From Maylandia zebra (lineage: Eukaryota > Chordata > Actinopteri > Cichliformes > Cichlidae), in NCBI RefSeq assembly GCF_041146795.1, contig NC_135175.1:35392669-35456668 (forward strand): a stretch of 64,000 nucleotides of DNA. Direction: 5' to 3'. The position numbers and the translations under genes were made by a program. The notes under the pieces are model-generated. The model did no database searches and was not told where the DNA came from. It saw only the letters and a program-made list of their open reading frames with translations. Of this stretch, positions 1-11,468 are shown one piece after another. How positions within the stretch are numbered: the first letter of the stretch is position 1; each line of letters starts with the position of its first letter.

Positions 1-701
1 TTAAAGCATTCAGCTGTGATGCGTGTGGGAAGGCCTTTACCCGGATGGGCGAGTTAAAAGCTCATAAACTGATCCACACTGGAATCAAACTCTTCAGATG
101 TGACCTGTGTGGAAAGTCTTTTATCCGGTTGGATCACTTAAAAACTCATCAGCTGATCCACACTGGAGTTAAGCTGTTCAGCTGTGACTTGTGTGGGAAG
201 TCTTTTACTCGAATGGACAACTTAAAGACACATCAGCTCACTCACAGCGGACTTAAACCCTACAGGTGTGATCAGTGTGGGAAGGATTTCACTTGTAAGG
301 GGAACCTGGTTACCCATCAGCGCACCCACTCTGGAAGTAAACCATATAACTGTGACTTCTGTGGAAAAGCTTTCAGCCTGCAAAAGACCCTAAGAACACA
401 CCAACGCATGCACACCGGGGAGGACGTGTACTGCTGTGAGCAGTGTGGGAAACCGTTTGTGCAGTACTCCCACTTAAAAGCCCACGAAATTACCCATACT
501 GGAGATAGACCACACCGCTGTGACGAGTGTGGGAAAGCCTACAGACGCATTAGTGATCTGAGAGTCCACCAGAGAAACCACACTGGGGAGAGACCATACA
601 AGTGTGACCAGTGTGAAAAGACGTTTAAGTCTTCGGATGTCCTAAAACGACACCAACAGATCCACACCAGGGAGAGGCCGTTCAAGTGCAGTCAGTGTAA
701 G
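1..701 (+). CDS. C2H2 zinc-finger gene, penultimate finger exon (5' end outside window)
   Basis: This exon encodes a poly-C2H2 zinc-finger protein, probably a nuclear DNA-binding regulator. The reading frame is open from base 3. Eight complete fingers of the form CxxCGKxFx5Lx2Hx3H follow one another, joined by TG/SG-type linkers, the first beginning near base 15 (CDACGKAF). A ninth finger starts (CSQCK) and is cut by a splice donor, AAG|GTAAGT, at 701/702. The exon ends in phase 0, matching the phase-0 acceptor at 5338/5339. If the intron were retained, translation would stop at 758 after an unrelated tail. Tandem fingers with H/C linkers are known from sequence-specific DNA-binding proteins; the DNA target is unknown. 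No KRAB, SCAN or BTB domain is visible, but the N-terminus lies outside the window. Confidence 0.9.
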
Positions 702-779
702 GTAAGTTTAGTTAGTGCAGTTTCAATTTGGGAATGTTCAAAACAAGAAAGTAATTAGATCTAAATAACTCAGAACACA

Positions 780-1046
780 GCCATTATTGCCTAAATAATG
801 TGAGTACACCTCTAAGTGAAAATGTCCAAATTGTGCCCAATTACCCTTTTCCCTCCCTGTTGTCATGTGACACATTAGCTTTAAAAGGTATCAGGTGCAA
901 ATGAAAACAGGTGTTTGAATTTCATGTTATTGCTTTCATACTCTCTCATACTGGTCACTGGAAGTTTAACATGCCACATCATAGGAAAGTATTCTCTGAG
1001 GATATAAAAAAAATAATTATTACCCTACATAAAGATGGGCTAGGCC
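780..1046 (+). mobile_element. Truncated Tc1-like transposon, left end
   Basis: The block starting near 'tgagtacacctctaagtg' matches my memory of the left end of a common fish Tc1-like family. It leads to an ATG near 970 whose frame reads MPHHRKVFSEDIKK...LHKDGLG, the N-terminal helix-turn-helix start of a Tc1 transposase. The sequence breaks off at about 1046, where an unrelated repeat ('ccagtggttctaaaac') begins. No right end was found, so this is a fragment. Confidence 0.6.
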
Positions 1047-1320
1047 AGTGGTTCTAAAACTTTTCAGAATGAGTACCACCTCATAAAATATATGGCTCCT
1101 AAAGTACCACCAAAGTTACATTACATTAGTATAAGCATTTACCGTGTTTTAGACTTTGAAACAAAGTTGATGTCAACAGTAATACCAGCTGCCTCAAACA
1201 CAATGGTGGTGTGCACTTCAGCATCGTTATTACTGTGAACTGAAATTTACTCAGCTTTAATCTTTGAACAGATATTGATGCTGGAGTTTTAGGTGTTTTG
1301 CTGAAAATCATAGTAACATA
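1047..1320. repeat. Unclassified repeat-like intronic sequence
   Basis: The start, 'ccagtggttctaaaacttttcag', looks like a widespread fish interspersed repeat. The rest shows no gene, and no TIR or target duplication could be assigned. Confidence 0.3.
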
Positions 1321-1659
1321 GTTTGTACTAGAGATGGACCGATCGGATATTACATATTGGTATCGGTCCGATACTGATCTAAATTACTGAATTACTAAAA
1401 TTGTAATCTCATCCATTAAATATCACAAAAGCACTTCACAAAACTTGCAACATAGCGTAAGTCAGCTCATAACCGTAGCACGTCGGAGCAGCATGCGTTA
1501 TGTGATAGAGCGGCTGTGGCATGTGAGACCTTTTGGTGGTCTGGTGGAGCATTTGGAGCCTCGCTACAAGGCATTTCATCTCCGAGAAAGTTGTAAGTTC
1601 ATCTCTGAATGTTTGTAAAGTACGTTAAGCTTAACAACCGATATATGGAGCGACTGCCT

Positions 1660-3490
1660 CTTCTTCTCTCCCCCTCCCTCTCCTGTTGCTACTTCAATCA
1701 TGAAACTGATTAATGATCAGCTGATCAGCTTTTCTGTCGCGAGTCCGTTTCTCTTCTTTGTTTGCTTTTTTGGCCCACTTTGTGCCAGAAAGAGGAAACC
1801 AGTGGCTGAATAACAGCAGCACGTTTAAGCTTGATAAGCTGTTGTTAGAATTTATTAGTTTCTACACCAGGATCCTTTTCCATGTAGCTGACAGCTGGCA
1901 ACTGTGCAGGGGCGGGTCTAGCAAAGTTTTGTTGGGGGGCAGGTAATAATAATAATAATAATAGTTAAAATAATAATGGATTGCATTTATATAGCACTTT
2001 TCAAGACCCTCAAAGCGCTTTACAATTCCATTATTCATTCACGCACTGGTGGAAGCAGCTACAGTTGTAGCCACAGCTGCCCTGGGGCAGACTGACAGAA
2101 GCGAGGCTGCCATATCGTGCCATCGGCCCCTCTGGCCAACACCAGTAGGCGGTAGGTGAAGTGTCTTGCCCAAGGACACAACGACAGAGACTGTCCAAGC
2201 CATTACCATTACAGTGGTAAATATTTCACACTTAAATTTTACACCAAACCAGGGCTGGACTGGGACAAAAAATCGGCCCGGGCATTTTGACTAGAGACCG
2301 GCCCACCAGGTATTATAGGAAAAACCATAAAGCCTTTGAATGAAAACAAACACTGTTGTCACAGTGATGTACACTGTCTTGTTGGTACATATGTATCAAT
2401 CTAATAAACTCAAATCTACACCATCCTCCCTATTCTGGTATTCTAAACAGTACCCAAAAGTAGACTGCTTGGTCGAGTTAACCTCCTGAACTATCTACAA
2501 CACATGGTGAAAACCTGAAATTAAGACAGAGAAGACTAGAGGTGAGACATGATCATTACTGATTACTGATGACAGATTTAGATATGTCTTCATAAACCAT
2601 TCATTTGCCACATCAATAAACAGCATGGCAGGGCAAAATATGTTTTCTAACATGGCAACCTTTAAAAAGTGAAAGGAGACAGAAAGACAGGTGAGAAAGA
2701 ATAAAACTTAACTGACTTTTTGATGGCATTTTACACACAGTACTGGTACAGTATCTAGAAAATGTGGGAAAATACTGGCATCATATACAGTACTTAGCTA
2801 CTTCTGAATAAATTATGATGGGACCCTAAAAAAATTACTACATATAACAATGGATTTCTATACATTTTACATCAGATGAAAACGTTTGTTGTAAGATTCA
2901 GATAATTATTTGTTAAAAGCGAGACATTTTAAATGAGAATAAGAAAGAAAAGTATGTCTTTGTGCCCCCCTTTCCCTGTTAATGCCCTACCTGCCCCCCC
3001 TGGCAACACTTTGCTAGACCCGCCCCTGCACAGTTACCAGCTGTCAGGTACTTAGAAAAGGATCCTGGTGTTATTTGTCTCTCAGAAACAGTTCATAACT
3101 TCAACTCATTCATGTCACCTAAAAGGTAAACCTGTTTCTCCATCACCTGTTCAGCTCTGATGGTTCAGTAAGGACATCTCCTGGTTTCATCTTCATGTTT
3201 CCCTCTCACCACATATCCAAACCGACATCATGACCAGCAGCTTTACAGCTGTGGCTCCAGCAAACATCAGCTGATACTAGAAATTAATATTAAATAAATT
3301 CTAACAACAGCTGATCAAGCTTAAACGTGCTGCTGTTGTTTAGCGCGACATCCGCTGGTTTCCTCTTTCTGGCACAAAGTGGGCGATAAACAAACAAGAG
3401 AGAAAAGCCGATCAGCTGATCATTGATCAGTTTCATGATTGAAGTAGAAACAGGAGAGGGAGGGGAGAGAATGAGAGGAGAAGAGACAGC
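1660..3490. repeat. Fold-back (long inverted repeat) nested in the hAT-like element
   Basis: The stretch about 1660-1926 reappears inverted at about 3009-3490. Matched landmarks include the 'gatcagctgatcag' motifs, 'tttctggcacaaagtggg', 'aagcttgatcagctgttgttagaattta', 'aggatccttttc' and 'ctgcacaggggcggg'. The right arm carries an extra segment at about 3060-3290 that the left arm lacks. The innermost ends, at 1907 and 3028, read CAGGGGCGGGTCTAGCAAAG on opposite strands, like hAT TIRs. Confidence 0.65.
1968..2215 (+). repeat. Dispersed repeat of the 'tatatagcacttttc' type
   Basis: The block 'atttatatagcacttttcaagaccctcaaagcgctttaca...' continues through 'ccctggggcagactgacagaagcgaggctgcc'. It is the same family as the repeat split by a hAT element at 28,149/33,157. 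Such blocks are common in fish introns and carry no ORF. Confidence 0.55.
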
Positions 3491-4911
3491 TGTGCAGCAA
3501 AGACACAGAATAACTCCAGCTTTGTGTCTTTTTCATTGTAGCTGAAGTCCGGGACAAAATGTTCCTTTTCACCTCAATAAGAAACGCGTAATATTTTCTC
3601 TGAATACGAGACGATTCCGTTTTTTACGGGATGGTTGGAAACTCTAATAACTAAACCTTATAAATAAAATAAGATAAAACAAGTTCAACATCTGTAACAT
3701 CATAGCACCCGCCCAGCAGTATATAAACTCTGTCATGCTAGCTAGTACGCAGTACGAGTTATTGTAACTGACTGTAAAAAGTCAGCACAACGAAAATAAA
3801 CTCCACCTAAACTTGGTTTATATCTGACCAGATAGACTGCAGGTCATAACTTCTTACTTGAAGTTCAGTTCACCGCCTCGGGTCTCTGCTCCTCCTGTCT
3901 TTCCGTCATCCACCTGCCAGCGTGTTGCACCTGCTGGCCTCCACCACTTGCTAATGTTATTGAATCTGTGGAAGCTCCGCAATAGCCACCACCAAACAAC
4001 TGAGTTATTTTTACACATCTCCCAGCATCTGGCCAATCCACCACCTTTCAGTGTTTATACCGTCATGGGAAAAAAACGGAAAAAAACCCCAAAACAAAAC
4101 CCATCGGCCCATAAAAACGAAAAATCACCATCTGCCCACCAGGCAAATGCCCGGTATGCCCGATGGCCAGTCCAGCTATGCACCAAACCCAATATTATAA
4201 AAACCCCAAAACCCAAGCACAAAAAGATTCACCACACTCTCTTAACCCGTGATCTCTCCCGGAACCTTTAAATGGTGTCTGGACCCCCGGGAAACATTTG
4301 CCCAAACATCTTGAAGAGGACACAAGCAAGAAAGGTGAGTAATCATTATCTTACAAACACTTTTTTGCACCACTTTTATTCTTAGATTTCCCCCACACAC
4401 ATTTGCATTAGTTTTCCTTACTGGTAAACCTTAATCACAATCTTAATCATCATTCTTTTTTCCTCACAGACAACCACCACATTGCTTGATGAGGAGCAGC
4501 TGTGCAATATCTGAAACAAGGCTACAAACTCGTTTTAAAATTCTCAATAAATATTCAATAAATAATTAAACTTCTTGTGTGCAAATGTTTTACTGTGCAA
4601 ATCCATGCTTAAAGTGCAATGCTAAATAAAGTACTTGATAAGGTGCTTTTAATAAAGTGAAAAGTGTGCTCTAAAGTGCTATACAGATAATATAAATAAA
4701 TGTAGTAAGGGAGTCCTCTTCCGTACACGGTAAGTGTTTTGTTTTTTTAAAACTTGAGTATAAACTCATACAAGCAAGATATTGTTCTGTTAATTATAAA
4801 ATGAACTGTACTATATCTATATATATATAAAAATACTATATCGGTATCGGCAGATATCCAAATTTATGATATCGGTATCGGACATAAAAAAGTGGTATCG
4901 TGCCATCTCCA

Positions 4912-5338
4912 ATTTGTATATTATATTTTCTGAATTGATTATCATCCCCTTGTCACCCTTGGAAACAAACTTTCACAGTTGACTCTGATTTGAAAGAGAG
5001 TTTAAGGCAGCAGCACTAGTCACCATTTTCCACATGTAGTTTTTTGTGCTATTTGTAGTTTTTCCTGTGGTGTTGGACTTCCTTTTTCCTTTGGCATGTA
5101 GGACAGAAGAACACTTGTAGCGCTATACTGCCCCCTTCAGTTCTGAACATCCAGAAACAATACCATCACATTTTCAGAATTTTGGGATCCAATAGTATCA
5201 TAAGTATTGGTTCTGGTGACATGTCCAAGTACATCTATCAGTCACATAAAAACACTCAAACAAATATCAGTGGGTGTCTTGTGGCAGAAGTGATCTTTAT
5301 TAATTCCCAGACTTACACAGTCTTTGTCTCACACACAG
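4912..5338. other. Distal part of the ZNF intron
   Basis: The rest of the intron, down to the acceptor, shows no recognisable element or gene. Confidence 0.5.
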
Positions 5339-5701
5339 AGCAGTGACGGTGGACCCAGTGCTGAGCCCTGTCAGCACTACACCATCGTTAAACCGTACCA
5401 GTGTGACCAGTGTGGAAAATCCTTCAGCAGCCAAAGAACCCTACAGAGACACCAGCGTATGCACACTGGGCACAAACTGAACTACTGCAAAGAATGTGGC
5501 AGAGGCTTTCCCACACCGAGTGCATTAAAACGCCACGAACTCCTCCACAGGACTAAAAAGCACGTCTGTGACCAGTGTGGGACGTCATTCACGTTTGCCA
5601 AAGGCCTGCGACAACATAAACTAGCCCACGTTGAGGAAAGCATTCATATCCAGACACTGGAAGAAAAGCTTCTCGTACTCACGTCATCGTACACATCGTG
5701 A
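5339..5701 (+). CDS. C2H2 zinc-finger gene, terminal exon with three fingers
   Basis: This is the last coding exon of the gene that enters at base 1. A CACACACAG acceptor ends at 5338. The phase-0 frame then begins SSDGGPSAEP, a finger-free spacer, followed by three C2H2 fingers (CDQCGKSF, CKECGRGF, CDQCGTSF), a short polar tail and a stop at 5701. The half finger at the end of the previous exon (CSQCK) is not completed here, so splicing leaves a pseudo-finger followed by a flexible spacer. A homologous but damaged terminal exon lies at 19,405-19,645 on the other strand, which supports this two-exon arrangement as ancestral to the cluster. A poly(A) signal lies 86 bases downstream of the stop. 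Confidence 0.8.
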   Translation, partial: SSDGGPSAEPCQHYTIVKPYQCDQCGKSFSSQRTLQRHQRMHTGHKLNYCKECGRGFPTPSALKRHELLHRTKKHVCDQCGTSFTFAKGLRQHKLAHVEESIHIQTLEEKLLVLTSSYTS

Positions 5702-5786
5702 ACACAGCTGTGCTGAAGACACCAGTAATCACAGCGTGGGAAGAGTTTCATAATCACTAATGCACTGTTTCACCGCGTGCAGCAAT

Positions 5787-5792
5787 AATAAA
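5787..5792 (+). promoter_or_regulatory. AATAAA poly(A) signal of the plus-strand ZNF gene
   Basis: A canonical AATAAA lies 86 bases after the stop codon at 5701. A 1.2-kb DNA transposon begins at 5798, only five bases downstream, so the cleavage site and any downstream GU-rich element must now lie in transposon sequence. Confidence 0.6.
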
Positions 5793-5797
5793 CTTCA

Positions 5798-6965
5798 CAG
5801 GGCTTTAGACTCATTTTTTTGCCACGATTGCACTGGTGGCACCTTGTCTTAGGCGCACCCAAATTTTTCAACTGCATTGCTTAAAACAGGGGTGTCAAAC
5901 TCAAATACACAGTGGGCCAAAATTCAAAACTGGAACAAAGTCACGGGCTAACGTTAATATTTATTGAAATATATTTATTCCTCCAGATAAAAGAATGAAT
6001 CTTTTGGACTCAAACACATTTTTCTGAAAAACTGAATATGGAACAAGCAAACCTTAATACTAAACAATATATATATTAGCTGTATAATACCAGTAGGCCA
6101 GCTCTAATAGTAATTTGGTATGGCTTCGCGGGCCAAATGTAATTAGGCTGCGGGCCAGAGTTTGACACCTGTGGCTTAAAACCACAGTTTTACGTGTGCA
6201 CTTTTTTGGGGGGGAAATTGCTGTCCATACAGACAATATTAACTTGTAAATGATTAACTAACAATCTTGTCAACACACAGTTCTTTAGTCAGAGCACAGT
6301 TATACAAGAAAGACGAGTTAATGATAAACTGCCTGTGCTTAAAGTCCTTTGGATGACCTGTTTGCTGCTGCCTGCCGCTGAAAGGCAGTGAGGAGAGGGG
6401 GACTTGGGCAGTGCATTTATCGCAGCATATAATGTGTTTTCTTGATACGCTGTGCTTTTTCAGAAAGCTGATTCTGATGCGTCGGGTCTGCTCTATGTTT
6501 ACTTCTTTGCGTGGAATCCGTTTACCTGCTCTCAATTGCTGTTTGGTGGTTGTTGAAATAGTTTTGTGATCTTTAACCTGATATTCTGGCATTTCTGGCA
6601 AAATACTTTTATATTCATAAGTTGATTCAGGATTTAATGAATCGATATCGCTTCAGTCAAGCTACTCACCTCCCTCTAACCACCTGCACTTTCAAATGTA
6701 CACACGAAGGATTACGGGAATATCTGGACTGCGGGCAATCTGAGATGTCCCGCCCCTGGCTATCTCTGATTGGTTTAGACCACAATAGAGGCATAATGTG
6801 TGTCAGTTGTTGACCACAGGGAGACTTTCAGAGTTGCGGAGAATTTTTTTTTTTTTTTTTACTCGAAAAGTTGGTCGCACCGGTGAAACCTAGGATTTTT
6901 TTTTGTTGCACCATTGAAAAATTTGGTCACATTTGCGATAAAATTTGTCGCACTCTAGAGCCCTG
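5798..6965. mobile_element. DNA transposon with CAGGGCTYTAGAST termini
   Basis: The left end CAGGGCTTTAGACT pairs with the right end read inverted, CAGGGCTCTAGAGTGCGAC. CTTCA flanks both sides (5793-5797 and 6966-6970). The TIR resembles fish hAT-type elements, but the visible direct repeat is 5 bp rather than 8, so the superfamily is uncertain. The interior carries a nested MITE at 5887-6173 and a minus-strand open frame (6254-6601) with no recognised domain. Confidence 0.6.
5887..6173. mobile_element. MITE of the CAGGGGTGTCAAACTC family with perfect 8-bp TSD
   Basis: It begins CAGGGGTGTCAAACTC and ends GAGTTTGACACCTGTG. GCTTAAAA occurs immediately on both sides (5879-5886 and 6174-6181), a perfect 8-bp target duplication as expected for hAT elements. 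It is 287 bp long, non-coding, and nested in the 5798-6965 element. Confidence 0.8.
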
Positions 6966-7204
6966 CTTCATTATCTTCTCTATGCAAACATCAGCGTGAT
7001 CATGCAGAGCAGAAGATCATTTCCAATCATCTGCAAGAACACAGGACGACACACAGTGCATCTGAAACAACAGGAAGACCTCGTCTGGTTCCCCAAACAA
7101 AGCAGGGATCAGGTTTCACACAATTCAAAATTAATTTCCTGTGATTTGTTTCAGACAAACAAATCTGCTCTGCGATCTGTTGAAGCTGCTTCTGGAGCTA
7201 TATA

Positions 7205-7232
7205 TCTCTCTCTCTATATATATATATATCTT
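7205..7232. repeat. Short (CT)n(AT)n microsatellite
   Basis: A simple repeat, 'ctctctctctatatatatatata'. Confidence 0.7.
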
Positions 7233-7315
7233 TAATGTAAATCTTTGTACGTATTATTATAATTTTGGTTTTCTGTCTTATGTATATTACAGTGGCAAAT
7301 GCTACATATACACAT

Positions 7316-8309
7316 TAGGGCTGCCACAAACGATTATTTTGATAGTCGACTAGTCACCGATTATTTTTGCGATTAGTCGACTAATCAGATCATCATCCAT
7401 TGGACGTACAGCGTACAGCTTATTGCACCAGCAGCATCTGGTCTTATATAACTATCATTAGCTTACAGCTTGAAGTGTTTGTGCTAACTAAAAATAAAGA
7501 CAAGATGGTAGTTTATTAATTTTTAATGAAATTTGCAGATTGTTTCGGTGAAGTTTAATAAACTCCTTGCTTTCTAAAATATAACAGGACACCGGAGTAT
7601 ATTCTCCAGCGTCTCACACTTCTGATAATCAGCTGTCTGCTTGACAGTTTTAGCGGTGCAAAAACTATAACTTTAATCTCAGCCAAACCGATTTACTCAG
7701 GAACAAATAAAATACAAAAAAAGCCAAACAATAACATTTTTAAGTTATCTAAGTGACTTATATATATGTTTAACCTGACTAGCGAAAGACGGCGGTGGGT
7801 TTGAAAACGATTTGCCGGGAGTCCGGTGTTCTCACGGCTCTAGTTAGCCTAGCCCCCGGCTAGCTAACGAGCTAGTGGGTAACAGACGTCTCCGAAAATG
7901 TCGGAGCGCTTTTGAAAATATGTGGTGTCCTGATAAACTGAGCAGATATTTGAGGTTTACACAGCTACATTCTCGCCTGAAAATATGTTAAACGTTTATT
8001 TTGTGACCCAGAAAGAATAATAAGAGTAAAGTTAAAACTAACTAGCTGCCGCCATTGTTGACAGCTGCGCTATGAATTCTGGGACACAGCTTCTTCTTCT
8101 TCGGGGTTTAACGGCAGCTGGCATCCTTGTACATGCAGTGCTGCCATCTTCTGTTTCAGTCTGTTATTACACTCTTAAATCCTACTACTCATTCCTGCGT
8201 CCTTTGTGATCTTACAAAGCTTCAAACGAGGCGTCGACTACTAAATTAGTCGTCGACGATTTTAATAGTCGACATAATCGTGACTAGTCGACTAATCGTG
8301 GCAGCCCTA
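7316..8309. mobile_element. hAT-like element with TAGGGCTGCCAC termini
   Basis: The ends TAGGGCTGCCACAAACGATTA and TAATCGTGGCAGCCCTA form long imperfect TIRs with subterminal 'tagtcgac' repeats. No matching 8-bp target duplication is visible (atacacat versus caccctgt). No transposase is present. The right half plus about 80 bp of flank is duplicated at 45,951-46,402. Confidence 0.6.
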
Positions 8310-8429
8310 CACCCTGTATATATGAACTTCCATAGATCCACAAAGAAGGAGTCCCACTCAGACTCATTGGTAGCAACATAAACTCACATACTCCCTGTGA
8401 GCGAAAGGTTCAGACTTTAAACACACACA

Positions 8430-8590
8430 AGCTGAGTCTGTTCATCTGGCCGGGCATTTTCAGTGGGAGAAATGTTTCATCACTCATCCAAGTGATTTCT
8501 TCAGTCTGAAAACACTACGTCCAGATCTGCAGAATCAACTTCATGGGATTTTCTACCTGGATGATTGAGCATGCATCAGGACACATCTCA
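8430..8590. repeat. Penelope-like-associated repeat
   Basis: The stretch around 'gtgggagaaatgtttcatcactcatccaagtg' resembles those at 18,745-19,200 and 15,780-15,890. From memory I associate this motif with fish Penelope-like retroelements; no coding region is present to confirm it. Confidence 0.4.
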
Positions 8591-10243
8591 ACCAGCCAAT
8601 CATAAGAAAGCTGACTTAAATGGGGAGGAGTAAAAACAGAGCAGAACACTACAGAAGTAATATGTGTGAAAAGAAATCTATGAGAGATCGTTATGATGCC
8701 AAAGAGGCCCAAACAGCCAGACCAGGAAACAATCATGACGTCACGCTGACACGTTCATAGATTTAAAATCAGAAAGCAGCAATAATGATAATGATAGACA
8801 GCAATAATAAAGCTGGTGACACTTTTCTCATGTCTGAATTCAGATCAAAAATACATTCTGTAAATGATGGCTGGAGTGTTTCTCCAGGTGAAGCTGAAAG
8901 TCCTGATCCAGCAGCTTCAGGGCTGATGATGGTTTATGATGAGTTTTCTGTGAGGAAGATTATTCAACTTGCTTTCAAATTTCAATGCAAGGAAACTTTA
9001 GAAATGCTACAGATTATTTGCATTTTATTGTTTTTTTTCTGCACATCTATGAACCAATAAGCTTGTTTTTTTTTACTACAGACATGTCTGCTGGGTGTGT
9101 ACAGCTTATGTCACCATCACTTGTGATTCCTGCTAAATGTGTTGTTCGAGTGTTGGTCGAGTCAGTGTGATGCGCATCACTTTGGACGATGGTTTGTCAT
9201 ATTTTTGTAAGTTTAGATGATGTAGCAGGATGGCGGGAGGTGTAAAAGTGTTGTCACACTGTTATAAATTATAGTAATAAGCTCACATTTGTGATGTTTA
9301 AATCCTGATGATCAACTTTTTGGTTTTTGAGCTGGAGACTTGGAAGGTTGAGGGTTCTTTTAAATATAAAGGAAGTATACAAATAAATGTCATTTCATTA
9401 CATAAGGCAGTAACCTCTCCCAGCTTCCATCTAAAACGAGGAGCGCTGGGTTCAGACGACATCATTATAACCAATGAGGACGACTCTCACGCAAGTGTCA
9501 CAAAGGATAAAAATTAGTGCTGCACCTGAGAGGCTTCACAGCTTTCTAGCAGATGGACTAGTTTGTTGGAGTTTATTTTTGCACAGGGATTTCACTTCAG
9601 TTAGGCCTACCTGTGCAGGGCGCTCATCCAGCTGTTGAGGGTTTTTTTTTCTCCTGCTCTGCTGCGCACAGCTGGAAACACTGTGAAAGTCGACCTTGAA
9701 ACGGAGCAGGCGGGAAGCGTCCTACATGCAGCTTCAGACACTTCAATAAAGCTTCACTCCTCATCTTAATTATGAAGACACCTCTTCAGCATCTTTAGTT
9801 TAAAAAAAAGTCTCTTTAAAGAAAAAATATAATTGATGTTGGAGTGTGTTTATAATATTTACTTCCCTCTACATTTCTGAAACACACCTACTTTGCCTTG
9901 TTCTGTAACTTTGATGGGAAAGGTGCAACCTAAAGTTATGTTAGGGTCCTTCTTGGACTCTTGAGAGTTCTTCCCCTGAAATGGGACACAGTTTCATTCA
10001 TTTCCCTCAAATTGCATGGCTTTTAGCCTCATGTCTATCATGAAAAGAGCAAGATTACAGTACATGTCATTTTCCCAGAACTTGCTGGTTAACTCACCCT
10101 CAAAGTTGTGACTCAGAGGTGCTAATTCTCATCTCTGCAGAAGTCATAGGTCATTATTTGATGAAGCCAGGAGGACCTCATCATCCACTAGAATCAAAGA
10201 ACTGATCCTGAGACCACTGAAGTGTGCTGCCCCTGCACCTTTG
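8591..10243. other. Intergenic DNA with no recognisable gene
   Basis: Several open frames of 60-90 codons occur, but none has a recognisable domain or splice context. I see no RNA gene or assignable repeat here. Confidence 0.5.
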
Positions 10244-10251
10244 CTCCACAT

Positions 10252-10435
10252 TAGTGCTGTCAGCGTTAATCTCGTTAAAATGACATTAACGCCATAACTG
10301 CATCAACGCAGCAAATCTCTGTTAACAAGCTAACCGCACTAATGTGTCGACACCTTGCAGCCCCACGCCGCATTGCCGCATTAATGCAGTTATGGCGTTA
10401 ACATAATTTTAACGACATTAACACTGCCAACACTA
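10252..10435. mobile_element. 184-bp MITE with perfect 8-bp TSD
   Basis: The ends TAGTGCTGTCAGCGTTAAT and, inverted, TAGTGTTGGCAGTGTTAAT are TIRs. Subterminal 'ttaacgcc' motifs are inverted about the centre. CTCCACAT flanks both sides exactly (10,244-10,251 and 10,436-10,443), indicating hAT-type insertion. Non-coding. Confidence 0.85.
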
Positions 10436-10539
10436 CTCCACATACAAATTCTGTCCACGATCAGTGGACAAAGGGCTGAGCAAGCATTGACTGAAAGTGT
10501 CAGTGCTTGTTTGCCATTTTTGCAAACAATTCCTTTATC

Positions 10540-11468
10540 GATTCCAGTCGCCCCGAATGACGTCACCACGTTGCGGAGCTCAATTTACCTGGCAGGAAAC
10601 ACGGCGGCTCAAACGCTCAAAAGTTTGGTTATACTTTACGAGAACGGATGACAACAGGGCAACTTGCAATACTTGCAAAGTAGATATTTAATTTAGAAAT
10701 AGGAGGAAACACTACGAATATGCAAAAGCATTTGCTCACAAAACACGCGATGACCTTAAATGAATGTCGTGTTTTTAATTCCGCTCCGGACTCGTGAATC
10801 TCAACCCAGCAGCAGCGGTAACGTTTGCACGTCCTCTCCCGTTAATGCGGCAGGTAAATAATCAACTAACAGTGCATATTATGTTAGTGCGATTATTATT
10901 ACTTATTACAAAACCTGCCATTACTGTGCATTTAGGTGACCAGTTCTCGCTGCAGTTTACCGTTAGCGTCTCCTTTCAGGCCAGGATAGACGAATGTCAC
11001 CGAGCAGTGACTAAGTTTGTGGTCAAAGGCTTGCACCCATTTGCCACAGCAGATGCCCCCGATTTTCGATAAATGAATGTGTTTGTAGGCAGGGACATTA
11101 CTGGATATTCTTGTGTAATTGCTACAGAATAATGTATGTTATACTTTGTTATTGCTACAGAAGAATATTTACTTTATTATTTTACATTTACAATATTTTT
11201 TCCTGGGGACCCTGTGACGCCCCATCGAAGAGCCGTAGGCTGGATCTCTTAAGATCTCACTGTTGGGTTTGTAAGGCCATGTTACTCCTAAATTTCTATC
11301 TTGTTCAAAGAGAAGATAAAAAAAAAAAAAGTTCTAAGCTAATCGACCTTAGTGTTCTCCTTTTTTTTAAAAAAGAATCGATAAGAGAATCAATAAAGAA
11401 TCTAATCGTTAAACAGAATCGAAAATGGAATCGGAATCGTGAAAATCTTATCAATACCCATCCCTACT
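10540..11468 (+). mobile_element. Degenerate hAT element, right end preserved
   Basis: The right terminus '...cttatcaatacccatcccta' resembles the hAT TIR seen intact at 28,261/33,067. It is preceded by 'gaatcgataagagaatc' subterminal repeats. The BED-finger remnant lies at the left. No matching left TIR was found, so the left boundary is approximate. Confidence 0.5.
10557..10795 (+). pseudogene. hAT transposase N-terminus with BED zinc finger, frameshifted
   Basis: From the ATG at 10,557 the frame reads a basic leader, then RSKVWLYFT...DDNRATCNTCK, the first half of a BED-type zinc finger (aromatic WLYF pair and the CxxC). A stop follows at 10,691. The second half, GGNTTNMQKHLLTKH with the histidine ligands, continues in another frame to about 10,795. 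BED fingers are the DNA-binding domain at the start of hAT transposases. No catalytic domain follows, so this is an inactive fragment belonging to the element whose right end is at about 11,468. Confidence 0.7.

Larger units (their letters stand above)
1329..4911. mobile_element. hAT-like DNA transposon, 3.6 kb, non-coding, inside the ZNF intron
   Basis: The left end reads TAGAGATGGACCGAT and the right end, reversed, TGGAGATGGCACGAT. Both ends carry repeated 'ggtatcgg'-type subterminal motifs. The flanking octamers gtttgtac (1321-1328) and atttgtat (4912-4919) match at six of eight bases, as expected of an aged 8-bp hAT target duplication. The interior holds a fold-back structure and a generic repeat rather than a transposase, so the copy is non-autonomous. 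An open frame at 3858-4271 gives no recognisable domain. Confidence 0.6.

Noticed and set aside
3858..4271. 137-codon plus-strand frame
   Set aside because: It lies inside the hAT-like element, has low-complexity Lys/Pro content and a competing antisense frame, and no domain was recognised.
6254..6601. 115-codon minus-strand frame as a gene
   Set aside because: It lies wholly within a DNA transposon and shows no domain or splice context.
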